Shown: positions 43,520 through 53,103, counted from the stretch's first letter. The stretch is 64,000 nt of DNA from Vogesella urethralis (GCF_007644045.2 NZ_VMDW02000087.1:1-64000), one strand, 5' to 3'. The notes: generated by a model from the letters alone, not told the origin. Numbers and translations: made by a program.

Positions 43520-44473
43520 TTAATTGTGTTCATCCTGCCCCGCCGCTACCACGCAATCGCGGCCGGCAGACTTGGCGCGGTACAGCGCCTGGTCTGCCTG
43601 GCGGATCAGGCTATCCAGCGTCAGTTCCGGCGTCATGGTGGCACAGCCCATGCTGACGCTAAGCGCCGGCGCTCCTTCCCACGGCAGGACAATACGGGCT
43701 ACTTGCTGGCGGATGCGCTGCCCCAGTGCCACCGCGCCGCTGAGCGTGGTGGCCGGCAGCAGCAGCATGAACTCTTCGCCGCCCCAACGCGCCACGCAAT
43801 CGCCCTGGCGGGCACAGGCTTGTAGTGTGGCTGCCAGCAGGCACAGCGCCTCGTCGCCGCAATCGTGGCCGAAACGGTCGTTCAGCGCCTTGAAGTGGTC
43901 GATATCGATCAGCAGTACCGAAAACGGCTGATCGCGCTGCAGGAAGGCATTACGCGCCAGCTCCAGCTGCATCTGGGCTTCGCGGCGGTTGGCCAGTTGC
44001 GTCAGCGGGTCGGTAATGGACAGGCGGCGGTTTTCTTCCACCATGCAGTGCAAGTCGTGCACGTCGCGGAAGGTGACGATGTGCCACGAGGGCAGGATGT
44101 CGGCCTTGATTTGCGCGGCCACGATGAACCAGCGCCGCTGGCCGTTCTTGCAACGCACCAGCGCGCTCATTTCGGCCACGTTCTCGCCGCGCGCCAGGCT
44201 CAGCTCCACCGCACGCTGCCACTCGCGCACGATCTGCTGGCGATAGATCGGGTCCGGGTAGGCCAGCTGAAACCAGCTGAGCATGTCCGGCATTTCCTCG
44301 GCGGTATAGCCGATCTGCTGCAGGAAAGCCTTGTTGATGAAAAGATGGCTGCGACGCCCCGCCGAAGTGGCATCCGATGTGGACACCAGCGCCGGAATCG
44401 GGATCACATCCAGGCTATGAAACAGCACCGTCTCGATGTCGTGAGGTGCCAATACGTGCTGACCCGTCGACAT
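43520..44473 (-). CDS. PAS-GGDEF diguanylate cyclase
   Basis: A 317-residue cytoplasmic enzyme making c-di-GMP. A PAS domain (about 15-150, FINKAFLQQIGYTAEEMPDML) precedes a GGDEF domain with the active site GGEEF (231-235). The inhibitory RxxD site, RQGD, stands exactly five residues before GGEEF, so product feedback is expected. Start at MSTGQHVLAPH behind GGAGGAAAG. It is transcribed toward the PAS chemoreceptor gene, 104 AT-rich bases apart, on the same strand. Confidence 0.92.
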   Translation of the reverse strand: MSTGQHVLAPHDIETVLFHSLDVIPIPALVSTSDATSAGRRSHLFINKAFLQQIGYTAEEMPDMLSWFQLAYPDPIYRQQIVREWQRAVELSLARGENVAEMSALVRCKNGQRRWFIVAAQIKADILPSWHIVTFRDVHDLHCMVEENRRLSITDPLTQLANRREAQMQLELARNAFLQRDQPFSVLLIDIDHFKALNDRFGHDCGDEALCLLAATLQACARQGDCVARWGGEEFMLLLPATTLSGAVALGQRIRQQVARIVLPWEGAPALSVSMGCATMTPELTLDSLIRQADQALYRAKSAGRDCVVAAGQDEHN

Positions 44474-44672
44474 GCTTTCCTCCCGCCCCGCCAAGCGGGG
44501 CAGTTTGCGCCAATTTGTGATTGTCGGGCTGCCTCGGTGGCGACTACCGTAGCAGGCCCTCATTGGATTTATACGTCCATTTATGAAGTGATGAAATAGT
44601 GACCGTTAATCTTCTTACAATTCGATATATCGTTTGCGGAGCACGTTGAATGGCTTTGTAAGCTCGTCTTGT

Positions 44673-44717
44673 AAAAAGACCCGGCAAGCATGCGGCATTT
44701 TGCACACTGGCCGGGTC
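44673..44717 (-). terminator. terminator of the M32 carboxypeptidase gene
   Basis: On minus GACCCGGC and GCCGGGTC pair across a 23-base loop, followed by TTTTT. The long loop is unusual but the stem and T run are clear. The rest of 44474-44672 is AT-rich promoter DNA for the diguanylate cyclase, with no gene. Confidence 0.6.
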
Positions 44718-44734
44718 GGCTGCCAAACACAGGC

Positions 44735-46222
44735 TTAGCCCAGATAACGCGCCTGCAAGTGGGCGCGGAAGTGCGCCGGGTCAAGGTTGCTGCCGGTGGC
44801 GCGCTGTACCAGATCCGGCGTGGACCACAGGCTGGCCTGCTGCCAGATATTGGCCTGCAGCCAGTCGAATACCGGTGCCAGGTCGCCAGCGGCAATGCGG
44901 CTGTCCAGGTCGGGGTAGTGCTGGCGGATGACGGCAAAGTACTGCGCGGCGTACATGGCACCCAGCGTGTAGCTGGGGAAGTAGCCAAAGCTGCCGTCAG
45001 TCCAGTGGATGTCTTGCAGGCAGCCGTCACGGTAGTTGCCGCGGGTGTCGACGCCCAGGTAGGCCATCATCTTCTCGTCCCACAGCGCCGGGATGTCTTC
45101 GGCCTCGATGTCGCCTTCGATCAGCGCGCGCTCGATCTCGAAGCGCAGGATCACGTGTGCCGGGTAGGTCAGCTCGTCGGCGTCCACGCGGATATAGCCG
45201 GGGCGGACGCGGCTGTACAGCAGGGCCAGGTTGGCCGCATCGAAGGCAGGCTGCTCACCCAGGTGTTTTTTCACCAGCGGGGCAATCAGTTGCAGAAAGG
45301 CCGGGTTGCGGCCCAGCTGCATCTCGAACGACAGGCTCTGGCTTTCGTGAATGCCCATCGAGCGCGCCTGCCCCACCGGCAGGTGCACCAGCTGGCGCGG
45401 CAGGTTCTGCTCGTAACGGGCGTGGCCGGTTTCGTGCACGATGCCCATCAGGCTCTGCACGAAGTCGTCTTCACGGTAGCGGGTGGTAATGCGCACGTCT
45501 TCGGCCACACCACCACAGAACGGGTGCACCGACACGTCCAGGCGGCCGGCGTCGAAGTCGAAGCCCAGCAGGCCCATCACTTCCACGCCCAGCGCGCGCT
45601 GCGCCGCCACCGGGAACGGGCCTTGCGCCGCCAGCGTGCTTTCGCCGGCCTGTTTGGCCATCACGTCGCGGATCAGGCCCGGCAGCCAGCTTTTCACGTC
45701 GTCGAAAATACGCTGTACCTCGGCGCTGTTCATGCCCGGCTCGTACAGGTCCATCAGCGCGTCGTAGCGCGATACGCCGGTAGCGTCGGACAGGTATTGC
45801 GCCTCTTGGCGCGACAGTTTCACCACCTCGCGGAAGTTCTGCAGAAAGCCTTGCCAGTCGTTGGCTTTGCGCTGGCTGCGCCACGCGTGTTCGCAGCGGC
45901 TGCCGGCCAGGCTCTTGGCTTCTACCAGGCTGGCGGGCAGCAGGTTGGCTTGCTGCCAGGCACGGCGCATCTCGCGCAGGCTGGCTTGTTGCACGTCGTC
46001 CAGCGTCTCGCCGGCCGCCGCGTCGAACAGCGGCTTCAGCGCCGGGTCGGTCAGCGTGTGGTGCATCAGCACTTGCAGCTCGGCCATGGCAGCGGCGCGG
46101 GCGTCGTTGCCTTTGGCAGGCATCATCGCCGCCTGGTCCCAGCCGGCGATGGCGGCCAGATGCTGGTAACGGTACAGGCGGGTAAAGGCGGTTTCCAGTT
46201 GCGGGTAAGCAGTCAGGGGCAT
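44735..46222 (-). CDS. M32 family metallocarboxypeptidase
   Basis: A 495-residue zinc carboxypeptidase of the Taq/Pfu carboxypeptidase family that trims amino acids from peptide C termini. The zinc motif HETGH is at residues 263-267 (IVHETGHARYEQNLP), followed by GIHESQSLSFEMQLGRN and the family C-terminal YPAHVILRFEIERALIEGDI. The ends and length match the family and no signal peptide is present, so it is cytoplasmic. Start at MPLTAYPQLETAF. Confidence 0.93.
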   Translation of the reverse strand: MPLTAYPQLETAFTRLYRYQHLAAIAGWDQAAMMPAKGNDARAAAMAELQVLMHHTLTDPALKPLFDAAAGETLDDVQQASLREMRRAWQQANLLPASLVEAKSLAGSRCEHAWRSQRKANDWQGFLQNFREVVKLSRQEAQYLSDATGVSRYDALMDLYEPGMNSAEVQRIFDDVKSWLPGLIRDVMAKQAGESTLAAQGPFPVAAQRALGVEVMGLLGFDFDAGRLDVSVHPFCGGVAEDVRITTRYREDDFVQSLMGIVHETGHARYEQNLPRQLVHLPVGQARSMGIHESQSLSFEMQLGRNPAFLQLIAPLVKKHLGEQPAFDAANLALLYSRVRPGYIRVDADELTYPAHVILRFEIERALIEGDIEAEDIPALWDEKMMAYLGVDTRGNYRDGCLQDIHWTDGSFGYFPSYTLGAMYAAQYFAVIRQHYPDLDSRIAAGDLAPVFDWLQANIWQQASLWSTPDLVQRATGSNLDPAHFRAHLQARYLG

Positions 46223-46389
46223 GGTTGGGCGTACCGGGCTAAACGCTGCCGGCCGGCGCCCGACGGGTGATGGCGGGCAAAAACGGGCGCAGCAGCGCGG
46301 GGGTCGGACAAGCCGGCAGCCAGGGCGCCGGCAGGAACACTACGTTGGCCGCGATGATGCCGTGCCGCAGCCGGCTCGGCAATTGGCCG

Positions 46390-47037
46390 TCAGGACGGGG
46401 TGGCGGCGCGTACCCCGGCACCGGGAAACGACAGCCAGTAATAAAAGAACTCGCGGGCGATAGCGACAAAGCTGTCGCGCGCCTGGCTGTCGGCCAGGTG
46501 CAACAGCATGGCGTCGATGGCGGTGCGGAAGCTGTCCGGGTGATGCGGATGGCCGTGCAGCAGGTACAGCAAGGGGCGGATCAGCGCGCCGCGTTCGGCC
46601 AGCAGCGCCTCGTCGCCGCCCTGCTCGTACAGCTGGCCGAGGTAGATGTCCAGCGACGGCGGGTAGTCGGCAAAGCCTTCGTCCTGCATGCGCTGTTGCA
46701 GTTGCTGCAGGTCGGCCAACACCGGTACGCGCACGTGATGGGTGGAAAAACCGTCGCGGGCGTGCAGTGCGGCCAACCTTTTGACGTCGTCCAGCCAGAA
46801 ATAGTAGTACTCGCGTGCGGCCAGCATGGCACCGGCGCGGTCTACCGGCGCGCACAGCGACAGCAGCGCGTCCACCGCCGGGCGGTACATCGCCGCGCCA
46901 CCGCGCTGGCTGCGCAGGATCTGGTTCAGCCTGGCCAGCACGCGGCGGCGAAAGTCGATCACCGCCGCCTCGGCCCCCTTGTTTTGCAGCAGGCTCAGGT
47001 ACGCGTCCAGCGCGTCGTCCATCTTGTCTCGGGCCAT
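46390..47037 (-). CDS. protein of unknown function
   Basis: A 215-residue soluble protein, not recognised. It is rich in aromatic helices, with two similar blocks, AAREYYYFWLDDVKRLA (near residues 71-87) and AIAREFFYYWLSFPG (near 195-209), which suggest an internal repeat. ATG at 47037 follows AGGAG. It lies directly after the Ldh-family gene on the same strand (11-base gap) and so is probably co-transcribed. The 167 bases after its stop hold nothing I can name. Confidence 0.65.
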   Translation of the reverse strand: MARDKMDDALDAYLSLLQNKGAEAAVIDFRRRVLARLNQILRSQRGGAAMYRPAVDALLSLCAPVDRAGAMLAAREYYYFWLDDVKRLAALHARDGFSTHHVRVPVLADLQQLQQRMQDEGFADYPPSLDIYLGQLYEQGGDEALLAERGALIRPLLYLLHGHPHHPDSFRTAIDAMLLHLADSQARDSFVAIAREFFYYWLSFPGAGVRAATPS

Positions 47038-47048
47038 GCTTGCTCCTG

Positions 47049-48107
47049 CTACAACGCTTCCGGGTTGGCCACACCGGCACGGCGGGCAGCGGCCACAATG
47101 GCCGCCCATTCATTATCGGACATCTCGATGCCCCTGCTACGGGCTTCTGCCTCGCGGCGCCGCTCCGGCTCGCCGGCCAGTTGCAACGGCGGCTGTCCGG
47201 CCGGCGGCGGCGAGCTGCGGATGTACGCCGCCATCGCATCGTACTCTTGTCGTAGCCAGTCGGTATCGGCCACCGCAGCCGGATCGATGATGACGGCGGT
47301 CAGGTTGTTGACGATGCCGCCTGCGCGCGGGTTGCCCGGCTGCAGCGTACCGCCACCAGACAGCAAACCGGCCAGCAGCTCGATAGCCGCCACCAGGCCG
47401 CCGCCCTTGTGCGCGGCGATCGGGCGCAGCGCACCGGTCGGTGCTTCGTGCATGGCGGCCGGGTCGGCCGTGGGCTGGCCGGCGGCGTCCAGCATCACCG
47501 GTTCGTCGAAGTGCTGGCCGGCCAGGTAGGCCACACGCGTCTTGCCGTACGCCACCATGCTGGTGGCGAAATCCAGCACAAACGCCGGTTCCGACGCGCC
47601 GGCCGGAAACGCCACGCACAGCGGGTTGGTGCCAAAGCGCGCCGCCGAGCCGCCAAACGGCGCCACCAGCGGCTGCGGGAAGTCGGTGACGTTGACGAAG
47701 AACAACCCCACCTTGCCGGCGGCGGCCACTTGCTCGCCGTAGCTGCCGATGCGGCCCATGTGGTGGCTGTTGCGCACCGTCAGCAGCACGATGCCGGTAT
47801 CGGCGACACGGTCGATGGCGGCATCCACCGCCTCGCGCACCACGCGCTGGCCGTAGCCGCGCTCGCCGTCAAACTGCAGGATGGCACCGCTGTCATTCAG
47901 CAGCCAGGCCGGCTCGTTCGGTTGCAGCGTACCGGCCTGCACGCTGTCCACGTAAAACGGCAGCATACCCACGCCGTGGCTGGGGTGGCCCTTCAGGTTG
48001 GCCGCCACCAGGTGCTGCGCTACCACGTCGGCTTCGTCATCGGTAGAACCCAGTGCCAGCATGGTGGCGTGGGCAAGGCGGTACAGCGTGGCGTCGGTCA
48101 ACAGCAT
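47049..48107 (-). CDS. Ldh-family NAD(P)-dependent oxidoreductase
   Basis: A 352-residue member of the malate/L-lactate/sulfolactate dehydrogenase type II family (YlbC/YiaK/ComC fold). Diagnostic sequences are HPSHGVGMLPFYVDSVQAG, the catalytic histidine in VRNSHHMGRIGSYGEQ, and FGTNPLCVAFPAG. Actual substrates in the family range over 2-oxo acids and imines such as delta1-piperideine-2-carboxylate. Context (ribD 19 bases upstream, an unknown gene downstream) does not fix the substrate. Confidence 0.87.
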   Translation of the reverse strand: MLLTDATLYRLAHATMLALGSTDDEADVVAQHLVAANLKGHPSHGVGMLPFYVDSVQAGTLQPNEPAWLLNDSGAILQFDGERGYGQRVVREAVDAAIDRVADTGIVLLTVRNSHHMGRIGSYGEQVAAAGKVGLFFVNVTDFPQPLVAPFGGSAARFGTNPLCVAFPAGASEPAFVLDFATSMVAYGKTRVAYLAGQHFDEPVMLDAAGQPTADPAAMHEAPTGALRPIAAHKGGGLVAAIELLAGLLSGGGTLQPGNPRAGGIVNNLTAVIIDPAAVADTDWLRQEYDAMAAYIRSSPPPAGQPPLQLAGEPERRREAEARSRGIEMSDNEWAAIVAAARRAGVANPEAL

Positions 48108-48126
48108 GTTGGCAGGCTTTCCAGGG

Positions 48127-49242
48127 TTACAGGTAACGGGGTTGCAGGGTCAGGCGCAGGTCGGGGCCGACCATGCGGCTATCGGTGATCTGCAGCGGCA
48201 GCTTGTCGTCCAGCGACTGCAACGCCGGCCAGGCAAACAGGCCACGGGCGGCGTCGCCGGCCAGGTACGGCGCCAGGTACAGCACGATCTCGTCGACCAG
48301 CCCGGCTTGCACCAGCGCGCCGTTCAGGCCGGCGCCGGCTTCCACCATCAACTCGTTGACGCCATCGGCGGCCAGGCTGGCCAGCAGTGCCGCCAGGTCG
48401 ACACGGCCTTGCTGGGTCGCCAGCACGCGCAGCTGCACGCCACGCGCCAGATAGGGTGCGTGCCGTGCCGGATCGGCGATGGTGGTGACCAGCAGCGTCG
48501 GGGCGGCGGTAGTGTCATAGATGCGGGCGCTGGGCGGCGTCGCCAGCGCGCTGTCCACCACCACACGCAGCGGCGGGCGCGGCACGGCCACGTCGCGCAC
48601 GGTAAGCTGCGGGTCGTCGGCCAGCACGGTACCGCTGCCGGTGAGGATGGCACAGTTGGCCGCACGCAGCTGCTGCACGTCGCGACGGGCGTCGGGGCCG
48701 GTAATCCACTGGCTGACGCCATTCAGCAGCGCGGTCTTGCCGTCCAGCGTGGCGGCGGCTTTCAGCGTCAGCCACGGCCGCTGCCGCGTCACCCGCGACA
48801 GGAAACCGCGGTGCACGCGCTCGGCCTCGGCTTGCAGGCAGCCGGCCACTGCTGGAATGCCGGCGGCGTTGAGCAGGGCAATGCCACGCCCCGCTACCTC
48901 GTGGTACGGGTCCACCATGGCAGCCACCACGCGCGCCACGCCTTCCTTGATCAGCCGCTCGGCGCACGGCGGGGTGCGACCGTGATGGCTGCACGGCTCC
49001 AGCGTCACGTAGGCGGTGGCGCCGGCCGGCGTCAGGCCACGGGCGTAGCAGTCCTTGATGGCCTGGATTTCGGCGTGGTCGCTGCCCACTTTCAGTGTGG
49101 CACCGGCGCCGATCACCTGGCCATCGCGCACCAGCACGCAGCCGACGCCGGGGTTGGGCGCGGCGCGGCGGGTGGCGGCGGCGGCCAAGCGCAGCGCTTG
49201 CTGCATATAGGCGTGATCGTCGCCGTTCAGCAGCAGGCTCAT
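48127..49242 (-). CDS. ribD: bifunctional riboflavin deaminase/reductase
   Basis: RibD performs the second and third steps of riboflavin synthesis. The N-terminal deaminase (1-145) has the zinc motifs HAEIQAI and PCSHHGRTPPC; the C-terminal reductase (about 147-371) has LKAAATLDGKTAL and GPDARRDVQQLRAANCAILTGSGTVLADDP. Length of 371 fits. In many proteobacteria nrdR-ribD are adjacent; here two acetyltransferase genes separate them. It overlaps the upstream acetyltransferase by 4 bases. Confidence 0.96.
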   Translation of the reverse strand: MSLLLNGDDHAYMQQALRLAAAATRRAAPNPGVGCVLVRDGQVIGAGATLKVGSDHAEIQAIKDCYARGLTPAGATAYVTLEPCSHHGRTPPCAERLIKEGVARVVAAMVDPYHEVAGRGIALLNAAGIPAVAGCLQAEAERVHRGFLSRVTRQRPWLTLKAAATLDGKTALLNGVSQWITGPDARRDVQQLRAANCAILTGSGTVLADDPQLTVRDVAVPRPPLRVVVDSALATPPSARIYDTTAAPTLLVTTIADPARHAPYLARGVQLRVLATQQGRVDLAALLASLAADGVNELMVEAGAGLNGALVQAGLVDEIVLYLAPYLAGDAARGLFAWPALQSLDDKLPLQITDSRMVGPDLRLTLQPRYL

Positions 49243-49787
49243 GCGTCGGCCTCGGTGGCTTGCGGCTGCCAGTCGGCGGCCAACAGGCTGTAGATGCGGG
49301 CGTCCCAGAAGCGCTCACGAATACGCAGGTAGCCACGCAGCACGCCCTCCTGGCGGAAGCCGCTGCGTTCCGCCACTGCGCAGCTGCGCAGGTTGGCCGC
49401 CGCGCTGATGATGTCGATGCGGTTCAGGCCCAGCTCGACAAACGCGGTATGCAGCATCTGGCCCAGTGCTTGCGGCAGGTAGCCGCGGCCAACGTAGGCG
49501 TCAGCCAGCCAGTAACCGATGGACGCATGACGGTTCAAGCCGCTAATGGCGTGCAGGTCGCACACGCCGGCGGGCTGGCCGTCGGCCAGGATCAGCCAGG
49601 TCAGCGCCGTGCCGCTGGCACGGTCGGCCAGTGTGCGCTGGATGAAGGCCAGCGAATCGGCCGCGCTGCGGGTGTTATCCACCCACGGCAGCCATTGCGA
49701 CAGCGTGTCGCGGCTGCCGTCTACCAGGGCAAACAGGGTCTCGGCATCGTCCACTTGCAGCGGGCGTAACTGGATACGGGCAGTCAT
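49239..49787 (-). CDS. RimJ/RimL-type acetyltransferase, copy 1
   Basis: A 182-residue GNAT protein similar to ribosomal-protein serine acetyltransferase (RimL/YdaF): TLSQWLPWVDNTRSAADSLAFIQRTL and IGYWLADAYVGRGYLPQAL. The same blocks appear in the next gene, so the two are tandem paralogues. ATG at 49787 is the family start (MTARIQLRPLQ). It overlaps ribD by 4 bases, which ties its expression to riboflavin synthesis. The substrate is unknown. Confidence 0.85.
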   Translation of the reverse strand: MTARIQLRPLQVDDAETLFALVDGSRDTLSQWLPWVDNTRSAADSLAFIQRTLADRASGTALTWLILADGQPAGVCDLHAISGLNRHASIGYWLADAYVGRGYLPQALGQMLHTAFVELGLNRIDIISAAANLRSCAVAERSGFRQEGVLRGYLRIRERFWDARIYSLLAADWQPQATEADA

Positions 49788-49845
49788 GATGCGGCTCCAT
49801 GCAGGAAAGTCATGACCACAGACTAAGGTTGGCCGCCCGCCAGCG

Positions 49846-50382
49846 TCAAGGCTGGGCCGGCTGGCGCGCTGCCCATTCGATAGCCAGCAGGCTGTAACAG
49901 GCGGCGTCGTGCGCTTGGCCCTGCAGCCACAAGTGTTGGCGCAATACGCCTTCAAAACGGAAGCCGGCGCGCTCGGCCACCGCCACGCTGCGCTGGTTGG
50001 CCAGCGCCGGGTCGATCACCAGCCGCTGCAGTTGCAGCGGGCCGAAGGCCTGAGCGCATAGCTGCGCCAGCGCCGCCTGCAGCACCCCTTGACCGACAAA
50101 GGCCTGCCCCAGCCAGTAACCGACACAGGCGCGACGGTTGGCCGCCGACACGCTGTGCAAGCCGCAGACGCCGGCCAGCTGGCCATCGATGCGAATCAGC
50201 CAGTCGTACTGGCTGCCCTGCTGCCGCGCCGCCAGGCTGGCCTCAATGAAGGCCAGGCTATCGTCGGCGCTGCGGGTGACGTCCACCCACGGCAACCACG
50301 GCGCCAGCGTGGCGCGGTTGGCGTCCACCAGCGCAAACAGCGCCGGCGCATCGGCCGGCGCGGGTAGATGCAACGTCGTCAT
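49846..50382 (-). CDS. RimJ/RimL-type acetyltransferase, copy 2
   Basis: A 178-residue paralogue of copy 1, sharing TLAPWLPWVDVTRSADDSLAFIEASLA, VGYWLGQAFVGQGVLQAAL and the C-terminal RSVAVAERAGFRFEGVLRQ pattern; roughly half of the residues look identical. It begins at MTTLHLPAPADAPAL. Both copies lie between nrdR and ribD on the same strand, separated by 58 bases with a one-off copy of the 11-mer (49827). Confidence 0.85.
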   Translation of the reverse strand: MTTLHLPAPADAPALFALVDANRATLAPWLPWVDVTRSADDSLAFIEASLAARQQGSQYDWLIRIDGQLAGVCGLHSVSAANRRACVGYWLGQAFVGQGVLQAALAQLCAQAFGPLQLQRLVIDPALANQRSVAVAERAGFRFEGVLRQHLWLQGQAHDAACYSLLAIEWAARQPAQP

Positions 50383-50411
50383 GGCAGTACCCACAGGCAG
50401 GGTCGGCAAAA

Positions 50412-50438
50412 GAAAACGGCAGGCGCCAGGCCTGCCGT
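50412..50438 (-). terminator. nrdR terminator
   Basis: On minus ACGGCAGGC pairs with GCCTGCCGT around a 5-base loop and is followed by TTTTCTTTT. It separates nrdR from the acetyltransferase-ribD group. Confidence 0.8.
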
Positions 50439-50450
50439 GACAGACAGGGC

Positions 50451-50906
50451 TTAGCCCTGGTTCTGGATTTGCTCGATGGCGTCGGTAAACTCGGAAATAT
50501 CCTGGAAGCTCTTGTACACCGAGGCAAAGCGCACGTAGGCCACCTTGTCCAGCTTGGCCAGTTCGTTCATCACCATCTCGCCGATATAGCGGCTGGACAC
50601 CTCGCGCTCGCCCAGCTGCAGCAGGCGCTGGCTGATGCGGTTGATGGCGTCGTCTACCAGCGGGGTAGACACCGGGCGCTTGTGCAGCGCGCGCAGGAAA
50701 CTGGTACGCACCTTTTCCACGTCGAACTCGGTACGGTGGCCGCCGGTTTTCACCACTTGCGGCATGCGGACTTCGGCGGTTTCAAAGGTTGTAAAGCGCT
50801 TGTCACAGCTGGTGCAGCGGCGGCGGCGGCGGATGCTGTTGCCTTCCTCGCTGACACGGGAATCCACCACCTGGGTATCGGCGCAGCCGCAGAACGGGCA
50901 TTTCAT
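50451..50906 (-). CDS. nrdR: ribonucleotide reductase regulator NrdR
   Basis: NrdR represses ribonucleotide reductase genes when bound to dATP/ATP. The 151-residue protein has the zinc ribbon ([27 protein letters not shown]) and the ATP-cone ([28 protein letters not shown]). All four zinc cysteines are present. Confidence 0.97.
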   Translation of the reverse strand: MKCPFCGCADTQVVDSRVSEEGNSIRRRRRCTSCDKRFTTFETAEVRMPQVVKTGGHRTEFDVEKVRTSFLRALHKRPVSTPLVDDAINRISQRLLQLGEREVSSRYIGEMVMNELAKLDKVAYVRFASVYKSFQDISEFTDAIEQIQNQG

Positions 50907-50944
50907 GGCTTTACGATCCTCAGTGTTTCAATAGCCGGATGTTA

Positions 50945-51487
50945 TCAGCTATCGCTGCCTGGCAACAGCAATGCGCATTTTTTGGGCAGCACAGTGTCGT
51001 TATCCAGCGCAGCAGCCTCCGCGTCGCGCGCGTCGGCGGCCGCCAGCATGGCCCGCAAATGCTCGGGAAACACCGGCTGCGGCGGGCTGGCCAGCTGCGC
51101 GGCGTCAAACCAGCAGCCGGCGCCCATGCTGGCCCGCTCCTGCGCGCTCCAGCCGTCCTGGCGCAAGGCGATGCGGCCAACCCGTACGTGAAAGTAATGC
51201 TCGTCGGCCCAGACCTCGCCGCCGTCCGGCAGCCGCATGGCAAACTGGCGCCGTGCCAGCGGCGCGCCAGGATCGGCCAGCGGGTAGCCGGTTTCTTCCA
51301 GGCATTCGCGGCAGGCGGCCTCGGCCAGGCTTTCGCCGTCCTGCACCCCGCCGCCGGGGGTGAACCAGTAAGCAATACGGCCGCCCAGAGCGGGCGGCCG
51401 GTACGGAAACAGCAGCACCCGCCCGTCGGGGTCGCGCAGCAGCAAACGCGCTGCCACGCGAACCGGCAAGGCGGCGTGGCGGCTCAT
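50945..51487 (-). CDS. Nudix hydrolase
   Basis: A 180-residue Nudix protein with the box [23 protein letters not shown] at about residues 45-67 (consensus GX5EX7REUXEEXGU, intact). Preceding WFTPGG marks an ADP-sugar or nucleotide hydrolase group, but the substrate cannot be assigned. Its start overlaps the end of hldD by 4 bases, so it is the last gene of the LPS heptose group. Confidence 0.85.
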   Translation of the reverse strand: MSRHAALPVRVAARLLLRDPDGRVLLFPYRPPALGGRIAYWFTPGGGVQDGESLAEAACRECLEETGYPLADPGAPLARRQFAMRLPDGGEVWADEHYFHVRVGRIALRQDGWSAQERASMGAGCWFDAAQLASPPQPVFPEHLRAMLAAADARDAEAAALDNDTVLPKKCALLLPGSDS

Positions 51488-52479
51488 CGGCTCATCAGCC
51501 AGTCCACGTAGCGGTCGACGCCCTGCTCTACCGTCAGCATCGGCTCGCTGTAGCCGGCGGCGCGCAGCTTGCCGATATCGGCCTGGGTAAAGCTCTGGTA
51601 CTTGCCTTTCAGCGCGTCCGGGAAGTCGATGTATTCCAGAATGCCCTGCTCTACCAGCTCGGCCAGGCTCAGCGCCGGCTTGCCTTCGTGGCGGCGGCAG
51701 GCATTGACGGTAGCGACCGCCACGTCGTTGAACGGCTGGGCGCGGCCGGAACCGAGGTTGAAGATGCCGCTTTTGTCCGGGTTATCCAGGAAGTACAGGT
51801 TGACCTTTACCACGTCTTCCACCGACACGAAGTCGCGGCTCTGGGTACCGTCGGCGTAGCCGTCGTAGCCACCGAACAGCTTCACCTTGCCGGTTTCGCG
51901 GTACTGGTTGAAGTTATGGAACGCCACCGAGGCCATGCGGCCCTTGTGCTGCTCTTGCGGGCCGTAGACGTTGAAGTAGCGGAAGCCGGCCACTTGCGCG
52001 GTCAGGCCTTCGGCCATGCGACGGCGCAGGATCTGGTCGAACAGGAACTTGGAGTAGCCGTATACGTTGAGCGGGCCTTCGTACTGGCGGTCTTCCTTGA
52101 AGGTGGTGCCCTTGCCGTAGGTGGCGGCGCTACTGGCGTACAGGAAAGGGATTTCCTCGGCCTGGCAGAATTCGAACAACTCCAGCGTGTACTGGTAGTT
52201 GTTCTCCATCATGTACTTGCCATCGTGGTTCATGGTGTCGGAGCAGGCACCCTGGTGCAGGATGGCGCTGATTTCGCCATCGAAATCGCCGCTGCCGATC
52301 AGGCTGATGAAGTCCTGTTTGTCCAGGTAGTCGCTGATTTCGCAGCCCACCAGGTTGACGAACTTGTCACCCTTGCTGAGGTTGTCCACTGCCAGGATGT
52401 CGGTTTCGCCACGCGCATTCAGCGCCTTGACGATGTTGGAGCCGATGAAGCCGGCGGCGCCGGTTACCACGATAGTCAT
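51484..52479 (-). CDS. hldD: ADP-L-glycero-D-manno-heptose 6-epimerase
   Basis: HldD makes the ADP-heptose used for the LPS inner core. The 331-residue SDR-type epimerase has the NAD motif [15 protein letters not shown], the YGYSKFLFD catalytic Tyr-x3-Lys and the family-specific [21 protein letters not shown]. It belongs with hldA two genes upstream, the kinase of the same pathway. Confidence 0.96.
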   Translation of the reverse strand: MTIVVTGAAGFIGSNIVKALNARGETDILAVDNLSKGDKFVNLVGCEISDYLDKQDFISLIGSGDFDGEISAILHQGACSDTMNHDGKYMMENNYQYTLELFEFCQAEEIPFLYASSAATYGKGTTFKEDRQYEGPLNVYGYSKFLFDQILRRRMAEGLTAQVAGFRYFNVYGPQEQHKGRMASVAFHNFNQYRETGKVKLFGGYDGYADGTQSRDFVSVEDVVKVNLYFLDNPDKSGIFNLGSGRAQPFNDVAVATVNACRRHEGKPALSLAELVEQGILEYIDFPDALKGKYQSFTQADIGKLRAAGYSEPMLTVEQGVDRYVDWLMSR

Positions 52480-52498
52480 AGTCTGTCCTTTTATGCGT

Positions 52499-53077
52499 TC
52501 AGAACGCGCTGCCGGGCTGGGTCAGAAACTGCAGCTCGTCGGCGGTAGAGGCTCGGCCCAGCGCCGCATTGCGGTGCGGGAAACGGCCGAAGCGGGCGAC
52601 GATCTCGCGATGCCGCCGGGCAAAATCGATCACATTGTCGCGCCCCGGGCTGCCGTGCGGCAGGCTCTCGAAGCGGCGTACGGCTTCGTCCTGGTCGGCC
52701 AGCTGCTCGCTGTGCTCCAGCGGCAGGTAGACAAACCAGCGCGCCACCGGCGGCAGACGGATATCCAGCCGTGCCGCCAGCGCAGCGTGACAAGCCGCTA
52801 GCGCCTGCGCGTCGGTGGCAAAGGCTTGCGCCTCGCCGCGGTACAGGTTGCGTGGAAACTGGTCGGCCACGATCAGCCAGGCCAGCACCTGACGCGCGTC
52901 GCTGGCGTCGGGCTGCAGCGTACCGGCGGCCAACTCGGCCAGCAGCGGCGCAAAGCGCTCGCGGATGATGCCGTCGAACACCGGGTCTTTCTTGAACCAG
53001 GCGTCGCGCGGCGCCGACAGCAGCTCGTCGCTGCTGCCGCCGAACCAGAATTGCAGAACCTGCTCGTACCACGGCAT
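52499..53077 (-). CDS. DUF924 family protein
   Basis: A 192-residue helical protein of family DUF924 (COG3803) with the typical [13 protein letters not shown] start and the [23 protein letters not shown] and [23 protein letters not shown] stretches. The family resembles a TPR-like or all-alpha fold with no proven function. I start at [12 protein letters not shown] behind AAAGGAG. It stands between hldA and hldD and may simply be co-transcribed. Confidence 0.87.
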   Translation of the reverse strand: MPWYEQVLQFWFGGSSDELLSAPRDAWFKKDPVFDGIIRERFAPLLAELAAGTLQPDASDARQVLAWLIVADQFPRNLYRGEAQAFATDAQALAACHAALAARLDIRLPPVARWFVYLPLEHSEQLADQDEAVRRFESLPHGSPGRDNVIDFARRHREIVARFGRFPHRNAALGRASTADELQFLTQPGSAF

Positions 53078-53103
53078 GGCGCGCTCCTTTGGCTGGCTTG
53101 CGT

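Noticed and set aside
46239..46469. A possible C-terminal continuation of the unknown gene at 46390 by frameshift
   Set aside because: The frame (ending near 46239) is Pro-rich without conserved features, and the 46390 gene ends in a stop with normal codon use; there is no sign of a broken gene.
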